From: Anaerolinea sp.
Lineage (GTDB): Bacteria > Chloroflexota > Anaerolineae > JAAEKA01
Length of the DNA stretch: 13,400 nt
Assembly (NCBI GenBank): GCA_014879765.1
Contig: JACSRL010000791.1
Coordinates: 1-13,400 of the forward strand
Direction of reading: 5' to 3'
A program made the position numbers and the translations under genes. The notes beneath the pieces are model-generated. The model saw only the letters and a list, made by a program, of their open reading frames with translations. It did no database searches and was not told the origin of the DNA. Positions 7,371-13,400 of this stretch are shown one piece after another. How positions within the stretch are numbered: position 1 is the first letter of the stretch; each line of letters starts with the position of its first letter.

Positions 7371-7594
7371 GAGCTTTTCTCCTCTCTAAAACTGGTTAGG
7401 TCTGATGAACCGTCGCGGCTTCTTTCCTCGGATGAAGCAGAGAGCGTCGCGTAAGTCTCGATCACTTGCCACAGATCCGCTGCGCTCCGGAACGGCTGCC
7501 GCCAGCCTTCCTGGGCGTCGCTGATTTGACCGGTGATGCTGCCGTCCTCGGTCTGCCAGATGCGGATGATAAATGAGCGTTGATAAGCGGCCAC
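7367..7594 (-). CDS. Small uncharacterised protein translationally coupled to the 909-aa secreted protein
   Basis: The frame encodes 75 aa from a GTG at 7594 that follows AGAGG by 7 nt. An upstream in-frame GTG at 7645 would give 92 aa, but it has no ribosome site and coincides with the predicted -10 element, so the shorter form is preferred. The core RSFIIRIWQTEDGSITGQI followed by WRQPFRSAADLWQVIETY resembles small proteins common in Chloroflexota: a short beta hairpin, a variable loop, then a helix with [PR]FRS..[DE]L. The tail is Ser/Glu-rich and ends SFREEKSS. No signal peptide or membrane segment is visible, so it is likely cytoplasmic. Its TGA (7367-7369) overlaps the GTG of the next gene. 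Function is unknown. A regulatory or accessory role for the secreted-protein operon is only inference. Confidence 0.65.
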   Translation of the reverse strand: MAAYQRSFIIRIWQTEDGSITGQISDAQEGWRQPFRSAADLWQVIETYATLSASSEERSRDGSSDLTSFREEKSS

Positions 7595-7641
7595 GCAGTT
7601 GCCTCTGAGTCTGTGATGAGGTGAAAACAAGCAACGGTGCA

Positions 7642-7674
7642 ACACTAGCAGAGGGCTGTGAACAAGCTGTGAAC
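7642..7674 (-). promoter_or_regulatory. Candidate operator-promoter: 11-bp-spaced direct repeats plus extended -10
   Basis: On the minus strand GTTCACAGC occurs twice (7674-7666 and 7663-7655), start-to-start distance exactly 11 bp. Seven bases after the second copy is TAGTGT (7647-7642), preceded by TGC to make an extended -10-like TGCTAGTGT. No consensus -35 is present where it should be; the repeats occupy that place, as in activator-dependent promoters. OmpR/PhoB and SARP winged helices are known to bind direct repeats at 11-bp spacing about 8 bp from the -10, and a winged-helix/BTAD regulator gene lies directly upstream. Transcription would start near 7635, before the preferred GTG at 7594. 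Confidence 0.5.
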
Positions 7675-7704
7675 GGGGGCAGACGCAACCGTGTCAGCGA
7701 TGAT

Positions 7705-7762
7705 CTTCCTTGTGCAAGGGAGGTTCAGGCGCGCAAAAGTGGAGACGGCAAGCGCGCCCCTG
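7705..7762. terminator. Two hairpin-forming repeats after the regulator gene, possible terminator
   Basis: Downstream of the regulator stop (7805, minus strand) there are two inverted repeats. One is an imperfect CAGG-CGCGC / GCGCG-CC-CCTG pair (7726-7762, 17-nt loop). The other is a compact hairpin CTTCCTT...AAGGGAG (7705-7722) with one wobble pair. Neither is followed by a T-run on the minus strand, so canonical intrinsic termination is doubtful. Their placement between the regulator gene and the candidate operon promoter is what suggests transcript end formation. Confidence 0.3.
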
Positions 7763-7804
7763 GAGGTGTTTCTATTTCATTGACATCTGTGGGCGTGCGC
7801 TCGT

Positions 7805-10800
7805 CTATATCTCCTTCCCCTGGCGCAGACGCTCGGCGATCCACTCGGTCTGCGGGGAGGGAGGGGCGTCCAGTTCGCGCTTCAGGGCGGCGACTGCGGT
7901 CTCGTAGATGCGCAGGGCGGCGCTGCGCTGTCCCTGGCGGGCCAAGGCGCGCATGAGGACGGCGTAGGCTTCTTCCAGCCAGGGGGCGCTCTCCAGGGCG
8001 CGGCGCGCCCACCGTTCGGCCTGGGCCGGTTCGCTGCGGATCAGCAGGGCGTTGGCGGCGTAGAGCGCGCCGTCGATGTAAAGATCCGCCAGCCGCTGGC
8101 GCGATTCCAGCAGCCAATCCTCGTAGGGGATTTCTGGCAGCAGCGGCGTGTAGTTTTCGAGGAGCGCCAGAAATTCGGCGGGAAGCGGGGGGATGTCGGC
8201 AGTGGACGCGTCGCGCAGGGTCTGGCGCACGATCTGCTCGAAGCGCTCGACGTCGACCTGCATCACATCCTGCGGATCGACGGCATAGGTGCTGCCGTCC
8301 AGGACGATGTAGCGGTTGACTCCCTTGGACTGCGCAAATGGCTCCAGCACAGAGCGCAGGCGGCTGTAGACATTGCGCAGCGTGGCCCAGGCCTTGTCGG
8401 GGGAAGCGCCGGGCCAGAGCTCCTCCAGCACGCGGTCGCGGGCGAGCAGTTCCCCCCGGTGCAGAGCAAAATATTGGAAGAGACGCTGCACGATCGGTCG
8501 CGACCAGGCATCAGGCAGCACTTCTTTGCCGCCACGCCAGAGGCGAAAACCGCCCAGCATCTGCACGCGCAGGGGCGGCGGCGACCCCGTTTCCAGGGTG
8601 ACGATGGCAGCCACAAGCGCCGCCTTCACCAGCTCCTCCTGCTCGCTCGCAGCCGCCGCGCCCAGTGCGGGCAGCGCCTCCTCGCGCCCGGCGGCGGCCA
8701 GCGCGTCCGCCGCCCGTTGGCGGATGTGACCGTCCTCATGCGCCAGCAGCGGATAGACTGGCCGCGGCTGGCCGATCTCGCCCAGCGCCGCCCGCGCCCG
8801 TTCGTCGTCGAAGCCGGCGATCAGCACCAGCGGCCAGAAATGCGCCCCCAGATCGGGGTCGCGACGCGTGAGCAGATGCCCGTACCCCCAGTACGTCCTG
8901 AGGGCATAGAGCGCGGCGCGGGCATGGCGCCGCCAGCGGTGGTTCTTCGCTGCCCAGCAGACCAGAGCAAGCAGCGCCCGCAGCCGCACCAGGTCCGCCC
9001 GGCAGCGCCAGCGAAGGAGACGTTTCGTCGCCGGATGCAGAGAAAACTCGGCGACGTCTCCCGCCAGCCAGGCAAAGCCCAGCGCAATGTCGTGCTCCAG
9101 CGCCAGCAGCGCCGCCTCGCGGGGCATCTCGGTCAGCGTGGGCAAAACGCGTCTGGCAAATGCGATGGCTTCGTCGCGCATCTGGTGACGACGCAGCAGC
9201 CAGGTCTGCGCAGTTGCCGCAATGGCCCTCGTCCAGTCGTAGACGGCGTAGTTGTCCAACTCGACGGCAGCCGCCTCCGCCGCCTCAAGTTGATCGCGCG
9301 CCACGGCGAGCTGCATGCGGTAAAGCCAGAGCCAGAAAGAATCATGGCCGCCAAAGACCTCGACTTCCCCGGCCAGCCGTTCGACCTGCGCCAGCGTTGC
9401 GGCCAGCGCAGACCAGTCGCCCATCAGCGCGTGCAACTCGCACAGGTTGAGCAGCGAGTGCGCCTGCCAGGCCGGGGCATCCGTATAGAATTTGATGGCC
9501 GCCTGAGTGGCCGCCACCGCCTCCTCAAAATCACCCAGCAGGGCAAAGACGGCGATCGCCATATTCTGGCGATGCTGCACCAGGTTTTCCTCTGGAATCT
9601 GGTCGCGCAGGGCCACAAGCGCAGCCGACGTCTGCCGCGCCTCGCGATAGCGCGACTGATCGGCGAAGACCATCGCCAGCAGCTCCAGGCCAAACCGCCG
9701 TTGTGGCAGCGTACACGCCGGGTGGTCCAAAATCGTGCGCAGTGCTTCCGGCACGCCCGTGTACTTGCCCTCGCGCACATCGATGTGCTTCTGGTAAATC
9801 CGCGCCCAGAGATGATCGACGGACGACGTCCCATTTTCGGTCAGGGCAATGGCTCGCGCCAGCAGTGACCGGGCCTCTGCCTGCATGCCGGGGACGTAGT
9901 GGAGAAAGTTGCCCAGGTTGACGAGCAATCGCGGGTGTGCGTCCACGACCGCCTCATCCAGACTCGCCACCCAGCGCCGGTAGGTCAACATGCGCCGATC
10001 TGTGTTCAGGAAGGCGTGGGGCAGCGAGAGAATCAGCGCCGCTGCTGTCTGTTGTAGGCCACCCGCCAGGGCGTGCTCGATCGCCATCTCCAGTTCATCA
10101 CGCTCCTGAAACCAGCGGACGGTTTGTTCAAAGAGCGGCGCCGGGTCGAAACCGGGAGACGCCAACAGCGCCTCCCGGATCAGGTCGTGGTAGCGAAACC
10201 AGCCGGGCTGCTCCGCCTCCTCCAGAAAGAGGTTGCGCTGCTGCACTACCTGGCGCAGCGCCACAGCATCGGCGTTCCCTTGCAGCAGATGGCAGGCCAG
10301 GGCATCGTCGAACTGAAGCGGCACTGCCGTCACCAGCAGAAAACGCTGCAGAGAGGCGGGAAGCGCGGCGAAAACAGCGGTCACCAGATAGTCGAAGAGG
10401 TGCGTCTGCACGACGGGCAGGGGATTGGGGCTGCCGGCCAGTTGGGCAAGCAGTTGCAGCCCCAGCGGCCAGCCGCCCAGACGCTGGCGCCACGTCTCCA
10501 GCGTCTGGGCGGAACGGGCCGTGTGCTGCCGCGCCAGCAGCGCCAGCCCCTCTGCGGCGGTGAACCGCAGATCGTCGGCGCCCAACTGGGTCAGGGCCTC
10601 CCTCTCCCACGCCAGACGCTGGCGCCCGCCGACCACCAGGCGCAAGTCGTCCCGATCCAGTTGCGCCCGCAGCCACGCCAGACTCTCCGGCCCCTCGGCC
10701 AGCAGATGGACGTCGTCCACCACCAGCGTAGCGCCGGGGTGCAGGTGGGGCTGCAACCGCGGTTGCAGGTGCGCCAGATCGATGTCGGCCGCGGTGCAGT

Positions 10801-10948
10801 CGACGTAAATGCTGCCGGGGCGCTGGCGCACCAGGTGCTGGAGCAGCGTCGTCTTGCCGTAGCCCGCGGGCGCATCGATGAGCACATGTCCCGTTTGCAG
10901 GGCGATGGTGAGTTGTTGAAGCAGGCGTGGGCGTTCCAGCGTGGTCAT
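7805..10948 (-). CDS. STAND ATPase transcriptional regulator with C-terminal winged helix and BTAD domain
   Basis: The product is 1047 aa. The N-terminus is a MalT-like STAND NTPase: Walker A APAGYGKTT at residues 26-34 and Walker B LVVDD at 75-79, followed by an RFTAAEGLALL and GGWPLGLQLLA sensor-like stretch. About 290-710 is helical and TPR-like. About 720-785 looks like two HEAT/PBS-lyase-type repeats (HEDGHIRQRAADAL). About 793-890 is an OmpR-type winged helix (LGGFRLWRGG ... LWPGASPDKAWATLRNVYSRLR), and 898-1047 is a bacterial transcriptional activator (BTAD) domain. In actinobacterial AfsR the order is reversed, with DNA binding first. Such proteins oligomerise on ATP and inducer binding to activate transcription; the inducer here is unknown. 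The start is the first in-frame ATG; the Shine-Dalgarno is poor. It lies upstream of and parallel to the secreted-protein operon, its likely target by proximity. Confidence 0.9.
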   Translation of the reverse strand: MTTLERPRLLQQLTIALQTGHVLIDAPAGYGKTTLLQHLVRQRPGSIYVDCTAADIDLAHLQPRLQPHLHPGATLVVDDVHLLAEGPESLAWLRAQLDRDDLRLVVGGRQRLAWEREALTQLGADDLRFTAAEGLALLARQHTARSAQTLETWRQRLGGWPLGLQLLAQLAGSPNPLPVVQTHLFDYLVTAVFAALPASLQRFLLVTAVPLQFDDALACHLLQGNADAVALRQVVQQRNLFLEEAEQPGWFRYHDLIREALLASPGFDPAPLFEQTVRWFQERDELEMAIEHALAGGLQQTAAALILSLPHAFLNTDRRMLTYRRWVASLDEAVVDAHPRLLVNLGNFLHYVPGMQAEARSLLARAIALTENGTSSVDHLWARIYQKHIDVREGKYTGVPEALRTILDHPACTLPQRRFGLELLAMVFADQSRYREARQTSAALVALRDQIPEENLVQHRQNMAIAVFALLGDFEEAVAATQAAIKFYTDAPAWQAHSLLNLCELHALMGDWSALAATLAQVERLAGEVEVFGGHDSFWLWLYRMQLAVARDQLEAAEAAAVELDNYAVYDWTRAIAATAQTWLLRRHQMRDEAIAFARRVLPTLTEMPREAALLALEHDIALGFAWLAGDVAEFSLHPATKRLLRWRCRADLVRLRALLALVCWAAKNHRWRRHARAALYALRTYWGYGHLLTRRDPDLGAHFWPLVLIAGFDDERARAALGEIGQPRPVYPLLAHEDGHIRQRAADALAAAGREEALPALGAAAASEQEELVKAALVAAIVTLETGSPPPLRVQMLGGFRLWRGGKEVLPDAWSRPIVQRLFQYFALHRGELLARDRVLEELWPGASPDKAWATLRNVYSRLRSVLEPFAQSKGVNRYIVLDGSTYAVDPQDVMQVDVERFEQIVRQTLRDASTADIPPLPAEFLALLENYTPLLPEIPYEDWLLESRQRLADLYIDGALYAANALLIRSEPAQAERWARRALESAPWLEEAYAVLMRALARQGQRSAALRIYETAVAALKRELDAPPSPQTEWIAERLRQGKEI

Positions 10949-10978
10949 GAAGGGCGGTCAATTCAGGCGTTTACAGAC

Positions 10979-11009
10979 TAAAATCCAGCGTTCGTGCGGG
11001 TAGATTTTA
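10979..11009. repeat. Inverted repeat TAAAATC/GATTTTA upstream of the regulator gene
   Basis: TAAAATC (10979-10985) and GATTTTA (11003-11009) are perfect 7-bp reverse complements with 17 nt between them. They are centred about 46 bp upstream of the regulator start codon. Two half-sites about 24 bp apart centre to centre could serve a dimeric regulator, for example in autoregulation. Arms of 7 AT-rich bases can also arise by chance. Confidence 0.35.
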
Positions 11010-11151
11010 AGACACGCAGCGCAAAACGCGCAATCCGCCATTTGTGGGCATCTCGTCACACATCACAGGGTGCAACTTTTCTTGAGACGCACAGACCGGC
11101 CGCAAATATTGTCCTTTCTCAAACGTGAAGCAGAGCCAACATCAAAAAGGT

Positions 11152-11180
11152 TTGGCGAAAGAGGCGGAAAGATGTATCTT
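11152..11180 (+). promoter_or_regulatory. Weak promoter-like sequence for the DUF4256 gene
   Basis: TTGGCG (11152-11157) and TATCTT (11175-11180) are 17 bp apart in the AT-rich part of the intergenic region, about 175 bp ahead of the preferred start codon. Three of six bases match the -35 consensus and four of six the -10 consensus. This is suggestive only. Confidence 0.22.
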
Positions 11181-11283
11181 TGTTTAATCGCACTTTTCTG
11201 GTGAATCATTTGGCGCACCACCCAGCCACACACGAGTAGTCCGTCAATCGCCATTGTTAGTTCACACGCCTCGTGCGGACTGA

Positions 11284-11301
11284 CAGCACGTGAGCGTGCT
11301 G
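11284..11301. repeat. Short perfect hairpin in the leader of the DUF4256 gene
   Basis: CAGCACG (11284-11290) pairs with CGTGCTG (11295-11301) around a TGAG tetraloop. It lies 54 bp ahead of the start codon. It could be an operator palindrome or an RNA hairpin in the leader. No T-run follows, so it is not a canonical terminator. Confidence 0.4.
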
Positions 11302-11355
11302 ACTAAACATTCATGCTGGACGGACCACCAGGCGATCATGCAAAGGATAAACTCC

Positions 11356-11922
11356 ATGAAAAACAGCAAATCAGCGTTGACACACCAACAACAGGAAGCG
11401 CTGCTGCACACGTTGCAAGCTCGCTTTGAGCAGCACATGAACCGTCACAGCGGCCTCGCCTGGGCCGGCGTGCAGGCAAGGCTGGCGGCAAACCCAGCCG
11501 ACCTGTGGTCGCTGCAGGAGATGGAACGCACCGGCGGCGAGCCGGATGTCGTCGGCTACGATGAAGCGACGGGCGCGTATACCTTTTATGATTGTTCGCC
11601 CGAAAGCCCGAGTGGCCGCCGCAGTCTCTGCTACGATCGCGCGGCGCTGGAGGCCCGCAAGGAGAACAAACCGGCGACCAGCGCGCTGGAGATGGCCGCC
11701 GCCATGGGCGTCGAGCTTCTGACCGAAGCGCACTACCGCGCGCTGCAAACGCTGGGCGAGTTCGACCTCAAAACGTCGAGCTGGCTGGCTACGCCCGCCG
11801 CCATCCGCGAGCGGGGAGGCGCCATCTTTGGCGACCGCCGCTACGACCATGTCTTCATCTACCACAACGGCGCCTCCTCCTACTACGCCGCCAGAGGATT
11901 CCGCAGCGCACTAAAAGTTTGA
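11356..11922 (+). CDS. DUF4256 family protein
   Basis: The product is 188 aa, the typical full length of the family. The ATG at 11356 follows AAAGGA by about 9 nt. Earlier in-frame starts exist (GTG 11290, ATG 11338) but the ribosome site overlaps or follows them. Strong family hallmarks run through the whole protein: LQARFEQHMNRHSGLAW, WSLQEMERTGGEPDVVGYD, YTFYDCSPESPSGRRSLCYD, MGVELLTEAHYRALQ, GEFDLKTSSWL and the end YHNGASSYYAARGFR. DUF4256 proteins are soluble, widely distributed in bacteria and have no established biochemical role that I know of. Conserved Asp/Cys/Arg residues in the central block could be functional, but this is speculation. The next gene begins 89 bp downstream. Confidence 0.9.
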   Translation: MKNSKSALTHQQQEALLHTLQARFEQHMNRHSGLAWAGVQARLAANPADLWSLQEMERTGGEPDVVGYDEATGAYTFYDCSPESPSGRRSLCYDRAALEARKENKPATSALEMAAAMGVELLTEAHYRALQTLGEFDLKTSSWLATPAAIRERGGAIFGDRRYDHVFIYHNGASSYYAARGFRSALKV

Positions 11923-12011
11923 ATCGCAGTTCGCCCTGCAAGCACCTGCATCTATCGAGTTACCACCGCCAACAGCGGAGATTCCAGGTCAGACCCATCA
12001 CGACGTTAGCA

Positions 12012-12713
12012 ATGTCAACCGACGATTTGCTTGCCTACCTGTTTGATGGACAGCCGAACCTCCTGTCTCAGCCAATGGCGCGATGGATCGCCTCTTCGCG
12101 TCGCTTCGCCGCCTTCGCCACCACTTATCAGGACAAGATCCGCAAGAAGCTGCGCACCACGTCGCACCCAGAAAAGCTTCTGGATCTACAACTGGAGTTA
12201 GAAACCGCCTATCTGCTTCTCCAGGAGCGATCCCTCAGTGTGGTGTATGAACCAGAGCTATCCAGGCGCATCCGCAGCCCGGACTTCGCAGTAAGCTTTA
12301 CCACCAGCCTGACCTTTATGCTGGAAGTCACACGCGTCCAGGCAGAGCCGCAGGAGACGCTGGATGCGCGCCTGGCCGATACAATTTCGGCCAAACTAGG
12401 CCAGTTGCTGCCGCAGCGGAGCAATATCCTGCTCGTGGGCGTTGAGGCGGTGGAGGTGAAGCAGCGCGATCTACTGGGCGCGCTGCTGGGCATTCAGCAA
12501 CGCGCAGAACGCAACGATCTGGCTTTCTTCCAACGCCATGGATTTCGGGATCGGCCTGACTTCTTTCGCCATTATCAACGGGTTAGTGAGATACTGATTC
12601 GGAAACTACAGACAGCAGCGACTCCATCCAGCGTGGCATGGATCAACCCGCAGGCAAAACTTCCCTTGCCCAGCAAAGCGCGGGCGGCGCTGCACCGCAG
12701 CCAGACCGCGTAA
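12012..12713 (+). CDS. Uncharacterised protein with a PD-(D/E)XK-like sequence pattern
   Basis: The frame is open much further upstream, but the real start is taken as ATG 12012. Everything before it overlaps the DUF4256 gene and has the Arg-rich composition of a shadow frame, whereas MSTDDLLAYLFDG onward looks like a normal protein (233 aa). No strong Shine-Dalgarno is visible. It has an N-terminal helical part with WIASSRRFAAFATTY and KIRKKLRTTSHPEKL, then LELETAYLLLQERSLSVVYEPEL, followed by SPDFAVSF and FMLEVTRVQ. A helix-borne Glu, then PDF, then a hydrophobic strand ending in E-V-T is the layout of PD-(D/E)XK nuclease-fold proteins, with Thr in place of the usual Lys. The segment SNILLVGVEAVEV would be the next core strand. 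I do not recognise a named family, and the fold call is inference. Confidence 0.65.
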   Translation: MSTDDLLAYLFDGQPNLLSQPMARWIASSRRFAAFATTYQDKIRKKLRTTSHPEKLLDLQLELETAYLLLQERSLSVVYEPELSRRIRSPDFAVSFTTSLTFMLEVTRVQAEPQETLDARLADTISAKLGQLLPQRSNILLVGVEAVEVKQRDLLGALLGIQQRAERNDLAFFQRHGFRDRPDFFRHYQRVSEILIRKLQTAATPSSVAWINPQAKLPLPSKARAALHRSQTA

Positions 12714-12742
12714 AGACCAAAGACGCAACGAATCGACCCTCT

Positions 12743-13291
12743 ATGCCCACGCCCAAGGACTTTGCCCGCCTCTACCTGCATGCCACCGGAACCGGGGTGG
12801 CTGCGTTCGGCGTCCTGGCGACCGGTGCGATTGCGATCCTGCTCTACTGGAATGGGTTTCCGGCCGGCGCGCACGCTGCGGACTACCAAGGCGATCTCAT
12901 CTTTCTGGTCTTCGGCGTGGTGCTCGCCGGGTTTGGTCTGTGGGGCATGTTCATTTGCGCGCGCTGGCCGCGCCGGCTCAGCCGGGCAGTACGCCAGGGC
13001 GCGTCCAAGCCGGTGACGCTGACGCTTGAGATCGTCGAGGGGAGCGACAGCACAGAGTACTACGCGTGGCTGCAAGAACCTGGCGCAGAGGACACTGCGG
13101 AAGATTGCTGGCGAGCAAGAATCTGGGTGTATCCGCCCAAGCTGGCCCAGGATGCGGGCCGCCGGCATGAGGCGACCGTCTTTTTTGATGTGGACTCCGC
13201 GCGTCCGGCGGCGATCGCATACGCCAGAGGTGTGCTGTGGATGATGGCAGGAGATGCAGCAACGGAAAGACAAGATAAGGAAAAGCTGTGA
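12743..13291 (+). CDS. Uncharacterised membrane protein with two transmembrane segments
   Basis: The product is 182 aa from ATG 12743, 29 bp after the preceding stop. An in-frame ATG at 12638 would add 35 polar residues and overlap the upstream gene by 76 bp, so it is less likely, though neither start has a good ribosome site. Two hydrophobic segments are clear: residues 15-36 (GTGVAAFGVLATGAIAILLYW) and 51-72 (DLIFLVFGVVLAGFGLWGMF). The positive stretch RWPRRLSRAVR follows the second. The rest is a soluble domain with alternating beta strands (VTLTLEIVEG, YYAWLQE, WRARIWVYPP, ATVFFDVDS) and a helix around YARGVLWMMAG. The Arg-rich flank suggests that this domain is cytoplasmic. I do not recognise the family. 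Its stop overlaps the next ATG (TGATG), indicating an operon. Confidence 0.7.
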   Translation: MPTPKDFARLYLHATGTGVAAFGVLATGAIAILLYWNGFPAGAHAADYQGDLIFLVFGVVLAGFGLWGMFICARWPRRLSRAVRQGASKPVTLTLEIVEGSDSTEYYAWLQEPGAEDTAEDCWRARIWVYPPKLAQDAGRRHEATVFFDVDSARPAAIAYARGVLWMMAGDAATERQDKEKL

Positions 13292-13400
13292 TGCGAATTG
13301 AACATATTCAAACCGAAATTGAACGGAAAGCTCACCCTGTCGCCGCTTCCGCAGGCGCCAGCGCTTCCCCCTGCACCCGCGCACCCAGTAGCAGGATGAT
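13291..13400 (+). CDS. Start of an unidentified gene, translationally coupled (partial)
   Basis: An ATG at 13291 shares its A with the stop of the membrane-protein gene (TGATG) and is preceded by AAGGA about 9 nt upstream. The frame stays open to the window edge for 36 codons: MRIEHIQTEIERKAHPVAA, then an Ala/Ser-rich stretch SAGASASPC. Too little is present for identification. The coupled start argues that it is real, but the low-complexity stretch leaves doubt about the frame. Confidence 0.5.
   Translation, partial: MRIEHIQTEIERKAHPVAASAGASASPCTRAPSSRM

Larger units (their letters stand above)
546..7594 (-). other. Predicted operon of one small protein and three secreted repeat proteins
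   Basis: Four minus-strand genes follow one another: GTGA overlap, then gaps of 93 bp and 150 bp. All three large products carry signal peptides with comparable cleavage sites (VLA-A, VLA-Q, ARA-Q) and consist of repeated beta-rich modules without obvious catalytic motifs. The gap of about 210 bp to the upstream regulator contains a candidate activator-dependent promoter. The 150-bp gap before the LRR gene holds a strong hairpin and the 93-bp gap holds a shorter GC-rich one (CGGGG at 4614-4618 facing a C-run), so expression may fall off along the transcript. Co-transcription is inferred from layout. Confidence 0.6.
10949..11355. other. Divergent intergenic region between the regulator and the DUF4256 gene
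   Basis: About 407 bp with no convincing gene. The middle (about 11095-11215) is clearly more AT-rich than the flanking genes, as expected for promoters. Three sites stand out: an inverted repeat close to the regulator start (10979-11009), a weak plus-strand promoter-like pair (11152-11180) and a hairpin in the presumed leader of the plus-strand gene (11284-11301). No tRNA or small RNA was recognised. Confidence 0.6.

Noticed and set aside
5874..7454. 526-codon open frame on the plus strand opposite the four-module secreted protein
   Set aside because: It has His/Gln/Asp-rich shadow composition, no ribosome site and no motif. The opposite strand encodes a repeated, well-patterned protein.
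8459..9868. 469-codon open frame on the plus strand (and another at 10073-10981) opposite the regulator
   Set aside because: They are Arg/Gln/Pro-rich shadows of a GC-rich gene. The minus strand shows Walker motifs, a winged helix and a BTAD domain.
11592..12011. N-terminal extension of the PD-(D/E)XK-like gene by 140 codons
   Set aside because: It overlaps the strongly supported DUF4256 gene in another frame and has Arg-rich shadow composition. ATG 12012 begins normal-looking protein.
1..13400. CRISPR array, tRNA, rRNA or transposase
   Set aside because: The only tandem repeats are 7 bp and 21 bp without spacers. No cloverleaf-like sequence, rRNA segment or DDE/HUH transposase was recognised by reading.

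Overview
The window looks like chromosomal DNA of a Chloroflexota bacterium, probably of the Anaerolineae/Caldilineae side. This is inference from four things: GC-rich coding sequence, large secreted repeat proteins whose C-termini end in an LPL-type motif, a STAND ATPase regulator with a C-terminal winged helix and BTAD domain, and the end of an aldehyde:ferredoxin oxidoreductase gene. No RNA gene, CRISPR array, insertion sequence or phage gene was recognised.

Layout. Positions 1-135 (+) hold the last 44 codons of an aldehyde:ferredoxin oxidoreductase-like gene. A short heptamer tandem repeat and about 370 bp without a convincing gene follow. From 546 to about 7600 the minus strand carries a four-gene run, in transcription order: a 75-aa small protein (7367-7594); a 909-aa secreted protein with four lectin-like/jellyroll-type modules (4641-7370); a 712-aa secreted protein with six carboxypeptidase-regulatory-like beta-sandwich modules (2409-4547); and a 570-aa secreted protein made of about 18 receptor-L-domain-like leucine-rich repeats (546-2258). 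The first two overlap by GTGA. The other gaps are 93 and 150 bp, and the larger gap contains a long imperfect hairpin. Upstream of the run, on the same strand, is a 1047-aa STAND ATPase-HEAT-winged helix-BTAD transcription factor (7805-10948).

Between the regulator and the secreted-protein run lies a pair of 9-bp direct repeats spaced exactly 11 bp apart, just upstream of an extended -10-like sequence. This is the geometry that OmpR/SARP-type winged helices recognise. The simplest model is that the regulator, or a relative, switches on a set of surface or extracellular repeat proteins. Two of these share a C-terminal LPL motif that may be a surface-sorting or anchoring tag.

From 11356 on, the plus strand carries a DUF4256 protein, an unrecognised 233-aa protein with a PD-(D/E)XK-like sequence pattern, a 182-aa protein with two membrane segments, and the start of a further gene coupled to it by a TGATG overlap. 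A 407-bp divergent intergenic region separates this group from the regulator.
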